Source: Puniceicoccales bacterium
GTDB lineage: Bacteria; Verrucomicrobiota; Verrucomicrobiia; Opitutales; UBA953
Assembly: GCA_031289285.1 (NCBI GenBank)
Contig: JAITPT010000061.1
Location: 1 to 6,496 of the forward strand
Length of the DNA stretch: 6,496 nt
Direction of reading: 5' to 3'
In this document: one piece after another, positions 5,445 to 6,496 of the stretch
Layout: each line of letters starts with the position of its first letter
Position numbering within the stretch: position 1 is the first letter of the stretch
Position numbers and translations under genes: made by a program
Notes under the pieces: generated by a model
Told to the model about the DNA's origin: nothing
The model's database searches: none
The model's input: only the letters and a program-made list of their open reading frames with translations

Positions 5445-5528
5445 GTTTTGGATGTGTAAGGATGAGTCGGGTGTCGGGAGGTGTTTGGGTGTTTCGAGTG
5501 TATTGAAAACCAAGTCCCGACAGCGTTT

Positions 5529-6431
5529 TTACCTCCGGCGTTTCGGCTGAGGGATTTTCGGCAGTGACTCAGGGTCAACCTTCGGAACGGGTTTTCCAAG
5601 CACCGTGAACAAGCCCGCGATGACGTGCTGGGCGTAGTCCGGCTCGGCAAAAGCCCTGCCATAGTGACCGCGCGAGGTGTAGAAAATTTTCCCCTTGCCA
5701 TACTCGCGTGTCCACGCGAACGGATGCACAGGGCTTTTCTCGCCGCCTGTGAAAACTGACGGACGTGCGCCGCGGCAGGTCGAGTCTTCCACTTGCAGGA
5801 TGATGTGGTTGTCGCGCTGCAGGTTTTTGAAGTTATACCACTCGTCGAAGCAGACCCATGCGTCGTCGCGAGGATATTCAAAGACTGGCTCGGAGCGGCT
5901 CTTGAGCGTCGCGCCTTTGAGGTGCGCTACCGTGGGGTGCTTCTTGTCCACGATTTTGAGGATGCTGACTTGGTGGTGCGGGTGGTGTTGGAAACTGCCG
6001 CCGATAATCTTGTGAAACTCAGGCCAGTTTCCCTGACCTTCCCAGAACGAGTCGGTGGCGGAGTGCAGGCCGACGATGGCACCGCCTTCCTTCACCCAGT
6101 TTTCAAACGCTGCGCGGCGTTCCTCGGGCGCTTGCTGTCGGGGCTTATCCGCGAGGAACGCGCCCGTCGTGTTTAGCAGCACAATGGCCTGATATTTTTT
6201 CAGCTTTTCCGGCGTGAAGAGCGAAGGGTCTTCGCTAAGCTCCACCTTGAAGCCGTGCAGCTCGCCCTGTTTTTTGAAAAAGGGCTGACCGACTGCAATG
6301 GCATCGCCGTGTCGGAATCCATTGGTCTTGGAAAAGACCAAAACGTTAAACGAGTCGCCTTCTGCTGCCGATGCGCCAACGGCTGCACCGCCAAACAGAG
6401 CGAGTGTGAGTAAAGATTTGAAGAACTTCAT
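5529..6431 (-). CDS. Exported ThuA-like domain protein
   Basis: ThuA-like proteins have a class-I glutamine-amidotransferase-like fold and are common in Planctomycetota and Verrucomicrobiota, often near sugar-use genes. The exact reaction is not settled for most. The 300-residue product begins with a signal peptide, MKFFKSLLTLALFGGAAVGASA, with a likely cleavage at ASA-A around residue 22. The domain then shows VLVFSKTNGFRHG (30-42), IVLLNTTG (83-90), GGAIVGLHSATDSFW (116-130, family GLHxATD motif), IGGSFQHHPHH (143-153), DEWYNF (196-201) and HPFAWTREYGKGKIFYTSRGH (236-256). A lysine- and arginine-rich tail ends it. ATG 6431 gives the signal peptide and a good ribosome site, so I prefer it over TTG 6461. 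It stands alone on the minus strand, so neighbours do not tell its substrate. Confidence 0.88.
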   Translation of the reverse strand: MKFFKSLLTLALFGGAAVGASAAEGDSFNVLVFSKTNGFRHGDAIAVGQPFFKKQGELHGFKVELSEDPSLFTPEKLKKYQAIVLLNTTGAFLADKPRQQAPEERRAAFENWVKEGGAIVGLHSATDSFWEGQGNWPEFHKIIGGSFQHHPHHQVSILKIVDKKHPTVAHLKGATLKSRSEPVFEYPRDDAWVCFDEWYNFKNLQRDNHIILQVEDSTCRGARPSVFTGGEKSPVHPFAWTREYGKGKIFYTSRGHYGRAFAEPDYAQHVIAGLFTVLGKPVPKVDPESLPKIPQPKRRR

Positions 6432-6434
6432 ACA

Positions 6435-6440
6435 CTCCCT
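6435..6440 (-). promoter_or_regulatory. Shine-Dalgarno site of the ThuA-domain gene
   Basis: Read on the minus strand, AGGGAG sits three bases before ATG 6431. The spacing is tight, but it is the clearest ribosome site in the window and favours the signal-peptide start over the upstream TTG at 6461. Confidence 0.6.
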
Positions 6441-6475
6441 AAGACACCACCTCGCCGCCAAGGTTGCATCTTCTC

Positions 6476-6496
6476 GACCCCAATAAAGGGTCAGAC
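6476..6496 (-). repeat. REP-like hairpin, inverted partner of the 201-227 element
   Basis: On the minus strand GTCTG is followed by a hairpin. GACCC (6492-6488) pairs with GGGTC (6480-6476) around loop TTTATTG. The first 19 bases, GTCTGACCCTTTATTGGGG, match 201-219 at 17 of 19 positions. The arms differ from the left copy (GGCAC/GTGCC there, GACCC/GGGTC here) yet still pair. The element is cut by the window edge and may continue. It lies upstream of the ThuA-domain gene, 45 bases from its start codon. Confidence 0.6.

Noticed and set aside
3897..5513. Long minus-strand open frame running antisense through lysA and into rsmI (767 codons in all)
   Set aside because: The rsmI family homology begins exactly at the ATG at 3896. 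The upstream part is antisense to the clear lysA gene and reads as arginine- and alanine-rich filler, as expected in GC-rich DNA.
6432..6461. TTG start at 6461 adding ten residues before the signal peptide of the ThuA-domain protein
   Set aside because: A start at 6431 gives a standard signal peptide and has an AGGGAG site just upstream, whereas the longer form would bury the basic N-region.

Overview
The window is a GC-rich stretch of bacterial chromosome. It holds seven genes, all of them recognisable: proB, rpmI, rplT, a dihydrouridine synthase gene, rsmI, lysA and a ThuA-domain gene. Most starts lack a strong Shine-Dalgarno sequence. The protein styles (a divergent 'EISLSTQELP'-type LysA, a secreted ThuA-like protein, a short ProB without PUA) fit the Verrucomicrobiota, possibly the Opitutales. 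That placement is inference from sequence feel, not from a search.

Layout. Positions 1-498 hold no convincing gene. They hold a repeat block: two tandem copies of a 136-137 bp unit, with GGCACTTT...AAAGTGCC hairpins at the junctions, then three to four short GGCACTTTG(T/C)GG(G/A)CA repeats. On the plus strand follow proB (499-1278, proline biosynthesis), rpmI (1362-1556, ribosomal protein L35) and rplT (1672-2034, L20). A large hairpin lies between rpmI and rplT. The usual partner infC is not upstream, where proB stands instead, and pheS is not downstream. A strong bidirectional terminator (2078-2119) and a second minus-strand hairpin separate rplT from a convergent minus-strand pair. In that pair rsmI (3896-3210) overlaps the dihydrouridine synthase gene (3213-2167) by four bases (GTGA), so two RNA-modifying enzymes appear translationally coupled. 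lysA (4041-5381, lysine biosynthesis) diverges from rsmI across 144 bp. It ends at another bidirectional terminator (5410-5444), shared with the convergent gene for an exported ThuA-domain protein (6431-5529).

The genes are mostly housekeeping: translation (L35, L20, rRNA and tRNA modification) and amino-acid synthesis (ProB, LysA). The most unusual DNA is the repeat family. A short hairpin element recurs in opposite orientation at the far right edge (6476-6496), matching the left copy at 17 of 19 positions. Its stem sequence differs between copies, yet pairing is kept and the loop core TTTATTG is the same. This resembles REP-type elements and is the best candidate here for something undescribed. 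Second is a LysA with a glycine-rich insertion made by an in-frame 27-bp duplication and an EPGT motif in place of EPGR.
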